Of a DNA stretch of 64,000 nucleotides, positions 43,916-53,513 are shown one piece after another. The DNA lies in the NCBI RefSeq assembly GCF_029239295.1, contig NZ_JAQZBC010000005.1, positions 62,001 through 126,000 of the forward strand. Reading direction: 5' to 3'. The stretch is from Sphingomonas sp. Lineage in GTDB: Bacteria; Pseudomonadota; Alphaproteobacteria; Sphingomonadales; Sphingomonadaceae. The position numbers and the translations under genes were made by a program. The notes under the pieces are model-generated. The model ran no database searches. It saw only the letters and a list, made by a program, of their open reading frames with translations, and was not told where the DNA came from. Position 1 is the stretch's first letter. Every line of letters begins with the position of its first letter.

Positions 43916-44818
43916 ATGGCGGGCGGATCTGACATGCCGCCGCTCATCATCGAGGCCGCGCTGAACGGCGCGACGCCCAAGGCGCGCAATCCCAACGTCC
44001 CGGTCAGCCCGCAGGAACTCGCCAGCGGGGCGCTGGCCGCGATGGAGGCCGGCGCCGCGATCGTTCACACGCATATCGAGCGGATGGACATGACCGGCGA
44101 CGCCGCGGTCGACCGCTATATGGAGGCCTACGCCCCCGTGCTCGCGGCTCGGCCCGACGCGATCCTGTGGGGCACCGTTGCCACCGGCCCCGACGTGGAG
44201 GCGCGCTTCGGCCATTATCGTGGCCTTGCCCGAGCCGGCGTGCGGATGGGCGCGTTCGATCCCGGCTCGGTCAACCTCGGCACGCACGGCCCCGACGGCC
44301 TCCCCGGCGCCTCGGTGCTCTACGCCACCACCTACCGCGACATCGCCTGGCTCGCCGATCTCCACGAACAGGAACGCCTCGGCCCGGCAATAGCGATCTA
44401 CGAACCGGGCTGGCTGCGCACCACTTTGGCCTATGAACAGGCCGGCCGGCTCCCCGCCGGCACCTTCGTGAAGCTCTATTTCGGCGGCCGCTACAATTTC
44501 CTCGATGGAAAACGCAGCAACGTCACCTTTGGGCTTCCGCCCACCGAGAAAGCGCTCGATGCCTATCTCGAAATGCTTGAGGGCTCGTCGCTCCCCTGGG
44601 CAGTCGCCGCAATCGGCGATTGCGTCGTCGAAACCGGCTTGGCGAAGCTGGCGATCGAACGCGGCGGCCACGTCCGTGTCGGGCTGGAGGATTTCGGCGG
44701 CGAGCGTCGCCCAAGCAATCTGGAGCTGATCGCCGAGCTCGTTTCGTTCGCGCAACAGGCCGGCCGCCCTATCGCGACGCCCGAACAGGCGAGCCAAATT
44801 CTCGGCCTGCCACGATGA
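43916..44818 (+). CDS. BKACE family protein (3-keto-5-aminohexanoate cleavage, DUF849)
   Basis: A 300-residue TIM-barrel beta-keto acid cleavage enzyme. Family members condense a beta-keto acid with acetyl-CoA to give acetoacetate and a CoA ester. IIEAALNG at the start, the zinc ligands in VHTHIER and VRVGLEDF at the end of the barrel are typical. YEPGWLRTTL and KLYFGGRYNF lie in substrate-contacting positions. ATG at 43934 (MPPLII) is an alternative start. Because it is flanked by two deacylase paralogues, it probably acts on the carbon skeleton released by them, which would be a keto acid derived from an N-acylated amine. Confidence 0.88.
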   Translation: MAGGSDMPPLIIEAALNGATPKARNPNVPVSPQELASGALAAMEAGAAIVHTHIERMDMTGDAAVDRYMEAYAPVLAARPDAILWGTVATGPDVEARFGHYRGLARAGVRMGAFDPGSVNLGTHGPDGLPGASVLYATTYRDIAWLADLHEQERLGPAIAIYEPGWLRTTLAYEQAGRLPAGTFVKLYFGGRYNFLDGKRSNVTFGLPPTEKALDAYLEMLEGSSLPWAVAAIGDCVVETGLAKLAIERGGHVRVGLEDFGGERRPSNLELIAELVSFAQQAGRPIATPEQASQILGLPR

Positions 44819-44919
44819 GGCCGGCCCCGTATCAGACGTGGCCAATCGTCTCCGCAGACAGGCCAATGTTCTCCGGCAACAGGCCGGACTGACCCCATCA
44901 CGATTCCAGGAGAGGCCAC

Positions 44920-46665
44920 ATGTACGATCTGTTGGTGAAGAACGGCACCATCGTCGATGGCACCGGCGCCCCCCGCTACCGCGGCGATGTCGCGGTGCGG
45001 GGTGACACGATCGTCGCTGTGGGCCAAGTGTCTGGAACAGCACGTGAAACCATCGACGCCGATGGCTGCATCGTCACCCCCGGCTTTGTCGATATTCACA
45101 CCCACTACGACGGCCAGGTCTCCTGGGACAGTGTGTTGGCCCCCTCCTCGATCAACGGCGTCACCTCCGCCGCGATGGGAAATTGCGGCGTAGGATTCGC
45201 CCCCGCCCGCGCCGACAAACACGACTGGCTGATCCAGCTTTTGGAAGGGGTCGAGGACATTCCCGGCACCGCGCTGGCGGAGGGGCTGACGTGGAATTGG
45301 GAGAGTTTTCCCGATTATCTCAATGCCTTGAGCGAGCGTGAATATACCATCGATCTCGGCGCCCACATGCCCCACGCAGCACTTCGCGCCTACGTCATGG
45401 GCGATCGCGGCGGTGACCATCTGGCCCGCCCGACGCAGGGCGAAATAGATCGCATGGCCAGCCTGACCGCCGAGGCGATGGAGGCCGGCGCGCTCGGCTT
45501 CTCCACCTCGCGCACCCACGCCCACCGCAGCCGCGACGGGCTCAACATCGGCACGCTGACGGCCGAGGATCCCGAACTGCTCGGCATCGCCGCCGCGCTG
45601 CGCACCACGGGCAAGGGCGTCATCCAGTTGATTTCTGACGCTTATCTCACTGCCGACGATGATTTTGCGGCGGCCGAGCTCCAGCTGATTCGCCGCCTCG
45701 CCACCACCAGCGGCCGCCGCGTTTCCTTCACCGTGCAGCAGACCGACGACGCGCCCGATCGCTGGAAAAGCATTTACCGCGAGATTGATCAGATGGTTGC
45801 CGACGGCCTTCCGGTCAGCGCGCAGGTCGCGCCGCGGCCGATCGGCGCGATCCTCTCCTTCGCCTCCACCACCAACCCGTTCGTCGTATCCGGAACCTAC
45901 CGCCGCATCGCCTCGCAAAGCGCCACCGTCGATGCGCGGCTCGAGGCGCTGGCCGATCCCGACGTGCGCTCTGCGATCCTCGCCGAACATGCCGGCTTCC
46001 ACGCCAGCGAAGGCTTTATCGCGCTGATCACACGCGGTTTTTCGCGCATGTTCCGGATGACCGACCCGGTCGACTACGAACCGCACGAAAGCCAGTCGAT
46101 CGCCGCAGAGGCCGCGCGCGCCAATGTTGATCCCGCTGCCTATGTCTACGACGCCCTGATGGAAGAAGGCGGACGGCGCCTGCTGTACATGCCGCTGATC
46201 AACTACGCCCGCGGCAATCTGGACGATGTACACGGCATGATGACCGGCAATCATGTGCTCTACGGCTTGTCTGACGGCGGCGCGCATTGCGGCACCATTT
46301 GCGACGGCAGCTTCCCCACCACGACGCTTGCGCTCTGGTCGCGCGGCAACAAGGCGGGCCTCAGCACCCCGATCGAATCGCTGGTCCACGGCTACAGCCA
46401 GAAGAACGCCGCGCATGTCGGCTGGCACGATCGCGGCGTGCTGGCGCCCGGCTATCTCGCCGATCTCAACGTGATCGCGCTCGACGACCTTGCGCTTGCC
46501 CCGCCCGAAATCGTGCAGGATCTGCCCGCCGGCGGCACCCGCCTCCTCCAGCAACCGCGCGGCTACGAATGGACCGTGAAGTCCGGCGTCCCGACCTTCG
46601 CGCGCGGGGAATGGACCGGGCGCACCCCGGGCCGCTTGGTACGCGGCGCTCGCACTTTGAGCTGA
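44920..46665 (+). CDS. N-acyl-D-amino-acid deacylase-like amidohydrolase (copy 2)
   Basis: A 581-residue paralogue of the gene at 42089, colinear along its length. The shared features are [36 protein letters not shown] and GLSDGGAH. Divergence is concentrated in the central section (about residues 210-310), which should shape the substrate pocket, and at the C-terminus, where the Pro/Ala tail of copy 1 is missing. GGAGAGG precedes the ATG. All metal-site motifs are intact, so both copies should be active, possibly on different substrates. Confidence 0.9.
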   Translation: MYDLLVKNGTIVDGTGAPRYRGDVAVRGDTIVAVGQVSGTARETIDADGCIVTPGFVDIHTHYDGQVSWDSVLAPSSINGVTSAAMGNCGVGFAPARADKHDWLIQLLEGVEDIPGTALAEGLTWNWESFPDYLNALSEREYTIDLGAHMPHAALRAYVMGDRGGDHLARPTQGEIDRMASLTAEAMEAGALGFSTSRTHAHRSRDGLNIGTLTAEDPELLGIAAALRTTGKGVIQLISDAYLTADDDFAAAELQLIRRLATTSGRRVSFTVQQTDDAPDRWKSIYREIDQMVADGLPVSAQVAPRPIGAILSFASTTNPFVVSGTYRRIASQSATVDARLEALADPDVRSAILAEHAGFHASEGFIALITRGFSRMFRMTDPVDYEPHESQSIAAEAARANVDPAAYVYDALMEEGGRRLLYMPLINYARGNLDDVHGMMTGNHVLYGLSDGGAHCGTICDGSFPTTTLALWSRGNKAGLSTPIESLVHGYSQKNAAHVGWHDRGVLAPGYLADLNVIALDDLALAPPEIVQDLPAGGTRLLQQPRGYEWTVKSGVPTFARGEWTGRTPGRLVRGARTLS

Positions 46666-46690
46666 GTCGAAGCGCTTCCGGTGCATCGGC

Positions 46691-46725
46691 AGGCAAGGCG
46701 CGCCCGGCTATAGCGGCCCTTGCCT
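46691..46725 (+). terminator. Possible hairpin terminator after deacylase copy 2
   Basis: AGGCAAGG and CCTTGCCT form an 8-bp stem around a GC-rich 19-base loop containing GCTATAGC, starting 26 bases past the stop. There is no T tract, so this is tentative. The rest of the 178-base gap to queA shows no gene. Confidence 0.4.
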
Positions 46726-46843
46726 TCCGGTCGGCCGGCGGCATAGGCGAGCGGCGAGGCTGCTGCCGGCGACGATCGCGCCGGCGCGCCGCCGTCCGGC
46801 GACCATGATCGCCGCCCCGCCATGTTGGACAGCGCCGCCAGAT

Positions 46844-47869
46844 ATGAACGTCGACCTTTTTGATTTTGATCTTCCCGCAGAGCGTATCGCGCTGCGCCCC
46901 GCCGCGCCGCGCGATTCCGCTCGGCTGCTGGTGCTCGACGGCGCGACGACGCGTGACCGGATCGTGTCCGACCTGCCCAGCGAATTGCGCGCGAACGACA
47001 TCCTGGTCTTCAACGACACGCGCGTCATTCCGGCGCAGCTTGAAGGAACGCGCGGCGAGGCACGGATCGGCGCCACGCTGCACAAGCGAGAGGGGCCGCG
47101 CCGCTGGCGTGCCTTTATCCGCAATGCCAAGCGGCTGCGCCCCGGCGACACGATCGATTTCGGCGCCGGGGTAACCGCAGTCGCCAGCGACCGCGCGCAG
47201 GACGGCAGCTTTGCGCTGGACTTCGCCGGCGACGAACCCGTCGAGTTGCTGCTGGAGCGTGCCGGTCGCATGCCGCTGCCGCCCTATATCGCGGCGAAGC
47301 GCCCGACCGATGCACGCGACGCAGACGATTATCAGACGATGTTCGCGCGCGAGGCCGGCGCCGTCGCCGCGCCGACCGCCGCGTTGCATTTCACGCCTGA
47401 TCTGATGGCCTCACTCGATGCCGCGGAAATTGCCCACACCACCCTCACCCTTCACGTCGGTGCGGGCACCTTCCTGCCCGTGAAGGCGCAGGATACCGCC
47501 GACCACCAGATGCATGCCGAATGGGGCAGGATCGACGCGCCGACCGCTGATCGCCTGAACGCCGTGCGCGCGGCCGGCGGCCGGGTGATTGCGGTCGGCA
47601 CCACCTCGCTTCGCCTGATCGAAAGCGCCACCGATCAGAATGGCGCGATCAGGCCGTTCGAGGGCGATACCTCGATCTTCATCACGCCCGGCTATCGCTT
47701 CCGCGGGGTCGACGGTCTCTTGACCAACTTCCACCTCCCCCGCTCGACGCTGTTCATGCTGGTTTCGGCGCTGATGGGGCTGGAGCGGATGCAGGGGGCC
47801 TATGCGCATGCGATCGCGCATGGCTACCGCTTCTACTCCTATGGCGACGCCTCGCTGCTGCTCCCCTGA
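46844..47869 (+). CDS. queA: S-adenosylmethionine:tRNA ribosyltransferase-isomerase
   Basis: A 341-residue enzyme of queuosine biosynthesis that transfers and isomerises the ribosyl group of SAM onto preQ1-tRNA, giving epoxyqueuosine. It starts [20 protein letters not shown] and shows [12 protein letters not shown], then [21 protein letters not shown] and [16 protein letters not shown], all characteristic. The ATG at 46844 is preferred over the track start 13 codons earlier, which lacks the family start. Its 3' end is 12 bases from the convergent TlpA-like gene. Confidence 0.97.
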   Translation: MNVDLFDFDLPAERIALRPAAPRDSARLLVLDGATTRDRIVSDLPSELRANDILVFNDTRVIPAQLEGTRGEARIGATLHKREGPRRWRAFIRNAKRLRPGDTIDFGAGVTAVASDRAQDGSFALDFAGDEPVELLLERAGRMPLPPYIAAKRPTDARDADDYQTMFAREAGAVAAPTAALHFTPDLMASLDAAEIAHTTLTLHVGAGTFLPVKAQDTADHQMHAEWGRIDAPTADRLNAVRAAGGRVIAVGTTSLRLIESATDQNGAIRPFEGDTSIFITPGYRFRGVDGLLTNFHLPRSTLFMLVSALMGLERMQGAYAHAIAHGYRFYSYGDASLLLP

Positions 47870-47881
47870 CAGCTGACCGGG

Positions 47882-48487
47882 TCAGCTTGCGGCGATCAGG
47901 GCGGTCGACTCGGCGTCGGCCCAATCCTTCGCGCCGCTCACCCGCCAAAGCTCGCGCCCATTGGCGTCCAGCATGATCGTCATTGGCAGGTTCGCCTTAT
48001 AGGCCAGGCTCAGGCCAAGGTCCGGATCGACATAGGGCACCAGCCGCGTCAGGCGCTGCTCGGCAAAGAACGGCGCGACCTTTTCGCGCTGCATGTCCTG
48101 GCTGACCGCCAGAACATGCACCTTGTCGCCCGCAATCGCCGCCGCAGCGTTGAGGCTGGGCATTTCCTTGATGCAGGGCGCGCACCAGGTCGCCCACAGG
48201 TTCAGCAGCACGGGCTTCCCGCGAAAGTCCGCCAGGCTGATCTTCTTGCCCGCCGGATCGAAGAAGGTGACGGTCGGCGCCGCTTCGCCCTGATGCGACC
48301 GGTCGATCTTCCCTGCGACACTGCCTGCGGGCTTGTTTCCGACGACCTCGTCCGACGTCACCTCGTCCGGGCTCATGCCGTTGGTGGCAGCGACGTTCGC
48401 TTGCTCACCGGCGGGCGTTTGCTTATCGCAGGCCGAGGCTGCGAGCGCGGCCGCAAGGAGAAAGACAGTTCCCGAGCGCGAAGACAT
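47882..48487 (-). CDS. TlpA/ResA-type thioredoxin-like lipoprotein
   Basis: A 201-residue envelope disulfide reductase. The N-terminus [20 protein letters not shown] is a lipoprotein signal with the acylated Cys at about 20. A ~45-residue acidic linker follows, then the redlxin-type fold with ATWCAPC (Cys at about 102 and 105) and the cis-Pro in NLPMTIML. Such proteins serve cytochrome c maturation or oxidase assembly. The ATG is chosen for the lipoprotein signal; it overlaps the argH ATG on the other strand at CATG, so the two genes share start-codon bases. Confidence 0.92.
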   Translation of the reverse strand: MSSRSGTVFLLAAALAASACDKQTPAGEQANVAATNGMSPDEVTSDEVVGNKPAGSVAGKIDRSHQGEAAPTVTFFDPAGKKISLADFRGKPVLLNLWATWCAPCIKEMPSLNAAAAIAGDKVHVLAVSQDMQREKVAPFFAEQRLTRLVPYVDPDLGLSLAYKANLPMTIMLDANGRELWRVSGAKDWADAESTALIAAS

Positions 48488-49871
48488 GAGCGGTTCCAAC
48501 CAGATGTGGGGCGGACGATTTGCCGAAGGGCCGGCCGCGGTCATGCGCGAGATAAATGCCTCCATACCCTTCGACAAGCGAATGTGGCGGCAGGACATCC
48601 GCGGGAGCCAAGCGCATGTCGCGATGCTCGCCAAGCAGAACATCATCGGCGCCGATGATGCGGCGGCGATCGCACGCGGGCTTGAGGCTGTTCAGGCGCA
48701 TTATGAAGAGGTTGGTGTCGCCGAAGACCTCGTGCTTGAAGACATCCACATGCAGACCGAAGCACGGCTGGCCGAGGCGATCGGGCCCACTGCCGGCCGC
48801 CTGCATACCGCGCGCAGCCGCAACGATCAGGTCGCGACCGATTTCCGCCTCTGGGTGCGCGACGCGATCGATCAGACACTTGCCGCGCTTGCCGCTTTCC
48901 AGCGCGCGTTGCTGGATCGCGCCGATGAACATGCCGCAAGCGTCATGCCTGGCTTCACGCATCTCCAGTCTGCGCAGCCGGTGACGCTCGGTCATCACCT
49001 CATGGCCTATGTCGAAATGGCGCGCCGCGACGTCAGCCGCTTTACCGACGCGCGCGTCCGCATGAATCAGTCGCCGCTCGGCTCCGCCGCCCTCGCCGGC
49101 ACGGGTTTCCCGGTCGATCGTCACGCGACGGCCGCAGCGCTGGGGTTTGACGGTCCAACCCGCAACTCGCTTGATGCCGTGTCCGACCGCGACTTCGCGA
49201 TCGAGTATCTCACCTGCGCCGCGCAATGCGCGCTTCACCTGTCGCGGCTGGCCGAGGAGTTCGTGCTCTGGGCGTCGCAGCCGTTCGGCTTCGTATCGCT
49301 CAGCGACCAATGGTCGACCGGCAGCTCCATCATGCCGCAAAAGCGCAATCCCGACGCGGCGGAGCTGGTTCGGGGCCACGCAGGGCGCATCACCGGGTGC
49401 CTAGTCAGCCTCATGGTGACGATGAAGGGGCTCCCGCTGGCCTATTCAAAGGACATGCAGGACGACAAGCCGCCGGTTTTCGAATGCCACGACCTGCTTG
49501 GCCTCTGCCTTGCCGCGATGACGGGCATGGTGGAAAGCGCGACCTTCCGCACCGATCGGATGCGGGCGCTGGCAGAAAGCGGCTTTGCCACGGCGACCGA
49601 CCTCGCCGACTGGCTGGTCCGCGAGGCCGGCATCCCGTTCCGCGAAGCGCATCACATCACCGGCCGCGCCGTGGCGCGCGCCGAAGCGGCAGGCGTCCGG
49701 CTCGATCAATTGCCGATCGAGGATCTCGTCGCGATTGACGCGCGGATCGACCGTCGCGTTTACGACGTCCTTTCCGTCGACGCATCAGTCGCCAGCCGGA
49801 CGAGCTTTGGCGGCACTGCTCCGGACAATGTGCGCGCGGCCGTTCGCGAAGCGCGGGAGGCACTGGCATGA
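48486..49871 (+). CDS. argH: Argininosuccinate lyase
   Basis: A 461-residue enzyme of arginine biosynthesis cleaving argininosuccinate to arginine and fumarate. The N-terminus [16 protein letters not shown] is standard and the fumarase/aspartase signature is [12 protein letters not shown] (about 280-291). The track ORF starts 51 codons upstream inside the opposing gene; ATG at 48486 gives the family start, although its ribosome-binding site (GAAG) is weak. It heads the plus-strand run argH-lipoprotein-lysA-cysG-type-corA linked by short overlaps. Confidence 0.96.
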   Translation: MSGSNQMWGGRFAEGPAAVMREINASIPFDKRMWRQDIRGSQAHVAMLAKQNIIGADDAAAIARGLEAVQAHYEEVGVAEDLVLEDIHMQTEARLAEAIGPTAGRLHTARSRNDQVATDFRLWVRDAIDQTLAALAAFQRALLDRADEHAASVMPGFTHLQSAQPVTLGHHLMAYVEMARRDVSRFTDARVRMNQSPLGSAALAGTGFPVDRHATAAALGFDGPTRNSLDAVSDRDFAIEYLTCAAQCALHLSRLAEEFVLWASQPFGFVSLSDQWSTGSSIMPQKRNPDAAELVRGHAGRITGCLVSLMVTMKGLPLAYSKDMQDDKPPVFECHDLLGLCLAAMTGMVESATFRTDRMRALAESGFATATDLADWLVREAGIPFREAHHITGRAVARAEAAGVRLDQLPIEDLVAIDARIDRRVYDVLSVDASVASRTSFGGTAPDNVRAAVREAREALA

Positions 49872-50101
49872 GAGCCGCTATCCTTCTTGCCGCCGCCCTG
49901 CTGAGCGCCTGCGGCTCTTCGCGCGGCTTGCGCCCCGCGGAGGGGGAACGCCTGCCCGTCGCCCCTTATGGTGCGACGGCAACGCCAACTCCGGCAGAGC
50001 TCCTGACCCCCTCGCCCCAGGCCCGCCCGGGCCGCAGCGACGAAGTGCTGCGCAATTCAGAACAGCGTCGCAGCGACGAATTCGATCTCCCGCCAAGGTA
50101 A
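49868..50101 (+). CDS. Small lipoprotein between argH and lysA
   Basis: A 77-residue protein whose first 14 residues ([14 protein letters not shown]) form a lipoprotein signal with Cys15. The mature part is Pro/Arg/Ser-rich and probably unstructured. ATG overlaps the argH stop (ATGA) and the stop lies 3 bases before lysA. Many proteobacteria place a tiny lipoprotein (LptM-like) at this spot near lysA; the CG..RGL..P pattern after the Cys is loosely similar, but homology is not established. Confidence 0.85.
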   Translation: MRAAILLAAALLSACGSSRGLRPAEGERLPVAPYGATATPTPAELLTPSPQARPGRSDEVLRNSEQRRSDEFDLPPR

Positions 50102-50104
50102 CCA

Positions 50105-51361
50105 ATGGACCATTTCGCTCTAGTCAACGGCGAGCTTCACTGTGAAGCCGTCCCGCTCTCGCGCATCGCGGCAGAGGTGGGAACGCCGGTTTATGTCTAT
50201 TCCGCCAGCACCTTGCGCAATCAGGCCCGCCGTTTCCGTGACGGGCTGAAAGGCGTGGCGAAGGTCCACGTCGCCTATGCCGTGAAAGCGAACCCGAACA
50301 TCGCGGTGCTCAACGTCCTGGCGCGTGAGGGTTATGGCGCCGACGTGGTGTCGGGTGGCGAGATGGCACGCGCACTGGCTGCGGGAATGCCGGCCAAGGA
50401 CATCGTCTTTTCGGGCGTGGGCAAGACTCGCGCGGAGCTGATCGGCGGGATCGAGGCCGGGATCGGGCAGTTCAACATCGAGCTGGAAGAGGAAGGCGTT
50501 GTGCTGGCGCAGTTGGCCGCGGAACGCGGCAAGACCGCCAGTGCCGTGCTGCGGGTCAATCCGGATGTCGATGCCGGCACGCACGCCAAAATTTCGACCG
50601 GCAAGCGCGAGAACAAGTTCGGCGTGGCGATTGACGAGGCGGCCGGCATCTTCGGTCGGCTGTCTCAGCTGGATGGGCTGAACCTGCGCGGCGTGGCGAT
50701 CCATATTGGCTCGCAGTTGCTGAACCTGGCACCGCTAGAGGCAGCATTCGAGCGGATCGGCGCCTTTGTCGCCGAATTGCGCGCCGCTGGGCACACGATC
50801 ACCCACGTCGATCTCGGCGGCGGTCTGGGCGTCACCTACAAGGACGGCGATGTCCCCCCCGACCCCGCCGATTTCGGCGCCATGGTCGCGCGGGTGACAC
50901 GCGACTGGAACGTAACGCTGATGTTCGAGCCAGGCCGGGTGATCGCCGGTAATGCCGGCGTGCTGCTGACCGAGGTGATCTGGGTAAAGCCGGGGGTCAC
51001 TAGTCCCTATGTCATCGTGGACGCGGCGATGAACGACCTAGCGCGCCCGGCGCTGTATGATGCGTGGCATGACTTTGCCGCCGTACGCCCGACCGGTGAG
51101 CGGATGGTCGCCAATATCGCAGGCCCCGTGTGCGAAACGGGCGACACCTTCGCGCGCGATCGCGACATTGACGCCGTACGGTCCGGGGATCTGGCGATCT
51201 TCCGCACTGCCGGGGCATATGGCGCGACCATGGCGTCGACGTACAACTCACGCCCACTGGTGCCCGAAGTGCTGGTCGACGGCGATCGCTACGCGGTGGT
51301 CGCAGACCGGATTTCGGCCGAGACGATCCTCGCTGCCGAGCGCGTACCGGACTGGTTGTGA
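50105..51361 (+). CDS. lysA: Diaminopimelate decarboxylase
   Basis: A 418-residue PLP enzyme catalysing the last step of lysine synthesis. The PLP Lys is in YAVKANPN (about residue 61); further motifs are HIGSQ, FEPGRVIAGNAG and the dimer-interface CETGD. Fully colinear with the family. The stop overlaps the GTG start of the next gene (GTGA). Confidence 0.97.
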   Translation: MDHFALVNGELHCEAVPLSRIAAEVGTPVYVYSASTLRNQARRFRDGLKGVAKVHVAYAVKANPNIAVLNVLAREGYGADVVSGGEMARALAAGMPAKDIVFSGVGKTRAELIGGIEAGIGQFNIELEEEGVVLAQLAAERGKTASAVLRVNPDVDAGTHAKISTGKRENKFGVAIDEAAGIFGRLSQLDGLNLRGVAIHIGSQLLNLAPLEAAFERIGAFVAELRAAGHTITHVDLGGGLGVTYKDGDVPPDPADFGAMVARVTRDWNVTLMFEPGRVIAGNAGVLLTEVIWVKPGVTSPYVIVDAAMNDLARPALYDAWHDFAAVRPTGERMVANIAGPVCETGDTFARDRDIDAVRSGDLAIFRTAGAYGATMASTYNSRPLVPEVLVDGDRYAVVADRISAETILAAERVPDWL

Positions 51362-52137
51362 CCCTCCACAGCCTGCCGATCTTTGTGCGGCTAAACGGCC
51401 GTGCGGTGATTCTGGTAGGCGACGGGGAGGCAGCAGCGGCCAAAAGGCGCCTGCTGGAGCGCGCCGGCGCGGTCATTTTGGCCGAACACGAGCGTGCACC
51501 GGCGCAGGACAGCCTCGACCCGCGACTGGCAATCGTCGTCGATGATGAAGCCGCGGTTGCACGGCTGAAGGCACGCGGCATTCTGGTCAATGCGGTCGAT
51601 CGGCCCGAGCTGTGCGACTTCACCCTGCCGGCGATCGTCGACCGCAATCCCGTGTTGGTTGCAATCGGCACTGGCGGCGCCTCGGCCGGCCTGGCGGCGG
51701 CGCTGCGCCAGAGGCTCGAGGGACTGCTGCCGGTGAACCTGGGGCGGCTGGCGGATGCGCTTTACGCGGCCCGCAGTGCGTGGCGCGCGCGCTACCCCGA
51801 TGCGACCCCGCGGCGGCGAGCGATTGCGAGCGCCTTGGCGCCGGGCGGAGCGCTGGACCTATTGGCGGACTTTGCTGCCGGCGAAGCATTGCCCCCGGGG
51901 CGGGAACTTTCCGACGCCAGAGAACGTCGTGTCGAGCGAATGATCCTGGCCTCCCCCGATCCCGACGATCTGACGCTGCGCCAGGCGCGGCTGCTGGCGA
52001 ACGCAGATCGGGTGACGCATGGCGATGACGTACCCGCGGCGATCCTCGATCGCGCGCGCGCCGATGCGGACCGCCTTGCCTGCGCGGTCCCTACTGCCGC
52101 CCTGCCTGGGCTCACAGTCGACGTGAGAATGGCGTGA
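51358..52137 (+). CDS. Precorrin-2 dehydrogenase/sirohydrochlorin ferrochelatase-type protein with SUMT remnant
   Basis: A 259-residue protein homologous to the N-terminal half of CysG (Met8-like), which oxidises precorrin-2 with NAD and inserts iron to form sirohaem. The NAD site is RAVILVGDGEAAAAKRRLLERAGA near residues 15-38, and VAIGTGGASAGLAAALRQRLE is the CysG dimerisation segment. After about residue 208, ILASPDPDDLTLRQARLL followed by ADRVTHGDDVP and DADRL aligns by eye with the first ~50 residues of the SUMT methyltransferase domain of full-length CysG. The rest of SUMT is missing, so the methylation activity must come from another gene. GTG start overlaps the lysA stop. Confidence 0.85.
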   Translation: MTLHSLPIFVRLNGRAVILVGDGEAAAAKRRLLERAGAVILAEHERAPAQDSLDPRLAIVVDDEAAVARLKARGILVNAVDRPELCDFTLPAIVDRNPVLVAIGTGGASAGLAAALRQRLEGLLPVNLGRLADALYAARSAWRARYPDATPRRRAIASALAPGGALDLLADFAAGEALPPGRELSDARERRVERMILASPDPDDLTLRQARLLANADRVTHGDDVPAAILDRARADADRLACAVPTAALPGLTVDVRMA

Positions 52138-53084
52138 GCGGCTTTGGCTACCGCCTCGAGAATGACGAGGCGAGCAAGGTCCCCGTTCGCGATGCGCTGG
52201 CCAGCGAAGCACCGCTCGTGTGGGTCCACCTGACCGATACCGCCGAACATGCGCAGGCATGGCTGCGCGATGAGGCCAAGCTGCCCGACTATATCGTCGA
52301 TCCACTGACCGCACAGGAAACTCGCCCGCGCTGCGACGCTATCGACAATGGCGCCTTTCTGAATCTGCGCGGCCGCACCGACGAGGAGATGGATTCGTCC
52401 GACATGCTCGCGTCGGTACGTATCTGGATCACGAAGGGGCGGGTGATCTCGGTCACGCGTAAGCATTTGCTGGCGCTCGACGTGGTGGAACAGGATGTAT
52501 CGGGGGGCCGGGTGCGCGATCCCGGTGATCTGATCGCTGCCTTCGCGACCGCGATCACCGCCGATCTCGACCCCGTGGTGGCTGACCTGGGCGACGATCT
52601 CGATGATTGCGAGCAGCAGCTAGATGCCAAGAAGGTGTTCGCGCTGCGCCGGAACGTCACCCGGGTGCGGGTGGAAGCGATCAGTTACCGACGCTTCCTC
52701 AACCCGCAGCGCGCGGCGCTGGAACAGATGGCAAAGCTGGATGGCGACTGGCTTCAGCCGGATGACCGCGCGCACTTGCTGGCAGCGGCAGATCGCGCCG
52801 CACGCATGGCGGAGGAAGTGGAGGCCATCCGCGAACGAGCAAGCCTGATGCACGAGGCGCTGACCGATCTTCGCGCCGAACAGCTCGATCAGCGAAGCCT
52901 GATGATCTCGATCGTGGCGATGGTGTTCCTGCCGCTCACCTTCATCACCGGCCTATACGGCATGAACGTCGAAGGATTGTGGTTCGCGCAGCAGCCATGG
53001 GCATTCGACGCCATTATCGGCCTGTGCGTTGCCATTTCCCTGGCCGTCGTCGCGTGGTTCATGGCGCGCCACTGGCTACGCTAG
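52134..53084 (+). CDS. CorA-family divalent cation transporter
   Basis: A 316-residue 2-TM-GxN transporter. The long cytoplasmic N-terminal part is followed by two C-terminal membrane helices; the pore signature YGMNVEG lies between them (about 275-281). ZntB-like features (a short loop after GMN without the usual MPE sequence) mean zinc export or import is as likely as magnesium. GTG start overlaps the preceding stop (GTGA). It ends the argH-led run. Confidence 0.9.
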   Translation: MSGFGYRLENDEASKVPVRDALASEAPLVWVHLTDTAEHAQAWLRDEAKLPDYIVDPLTAQETRPRCDAIDNGAFLNLRGRTDEEMDSSDMLASVRIWITKGRVISVTRKHLLALDVVEQDVSGGRVRDPGDLIAAFATAITADLDPVVADLGDDLDDCEQQLDAKKVFALRRNVTRVRVEAISYRRFLNPQRAALEQMAKLDGDWLQPDDRAHLLAAADRAARMAEEVEAIRERASLMHEALTDLRAEQLDQRSLMISIVAMVFLPLTFITGLYGMNVEGLWFAQQPWAFDAIIGLCVAISLAVVAWFMARHWLR

Positions 53085-53114
53085 AAGGCGGCACCTGCCG
53101 ACGAGCTCCCTCGG

Positions 53115-53513
53115 TCACGCGGCGCGAGCGGCGCGCCATGCCTCTGCGATTTCGGACAGCGTGTCGGCGACGTCGCGAAACGGCTTGCCGTCATGCCCCA
53201 GGCTTGCCTCGATCACTTGCTTGCGCGCGCCAGCGTAGAGCCGGCCGAGGGTGACGGAGACCTCACCGCCGCGTTCAAAATCAAGGTTTGCTTCCAGCGC
53301 GAACAGGATTGCGGTCGCACGCGTGACCCGCTCGCTCTTGACCGCAAACTTGCGGTTTTCCGCCGCCCAGGCGGCGACGCGCAGCGCCTGGCAAAGCTCC
53401 TCGTAGAGAAGCTGAACCAGCGCCGGACCGTCCGCATTGGCGGTGCGGCCGGCGAGGTCGATACGACGATAGGTCTGCGCGGGATCGCGCAGTAGGGCGG
53501 ACGCGTACGCCAT
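53115..53513 (-). CDS. fliS: Flagellar export chaperone FliS
   Basis: A 132-residue all-helical chaperone that binds flagellin before export. The N-terminal MAYASALLRDPAQTYRRIDLAGRT and the segment LVQLLYEELCQALR match FliS. ATG overlaps the fliD stop (TGATG), which confirms the start and couples the two genes. It is the last gene of the minus-strand flagellar block. Confidence 0.9.
   Translation of the reverse strand: MAYASALLRDPAQTYRRIDLAGRTANADGPALVQLLYEELCQALRVAAWAAENRKFAVKSERVTRATAILFALEANLDFERGGEVSVTLGRLYAGARKQVIEASLGHDGKPFRDVADTLSEIAEAWRAARAA

Noticed and set aside
42032-46686. Minus-strand ORFs of 613, 387 and 707 residues over the deacylase cluster
   Set aside because: Antisense shadows of three plus-strand genes with intact catalytic motifs and ribosome-binding sites.
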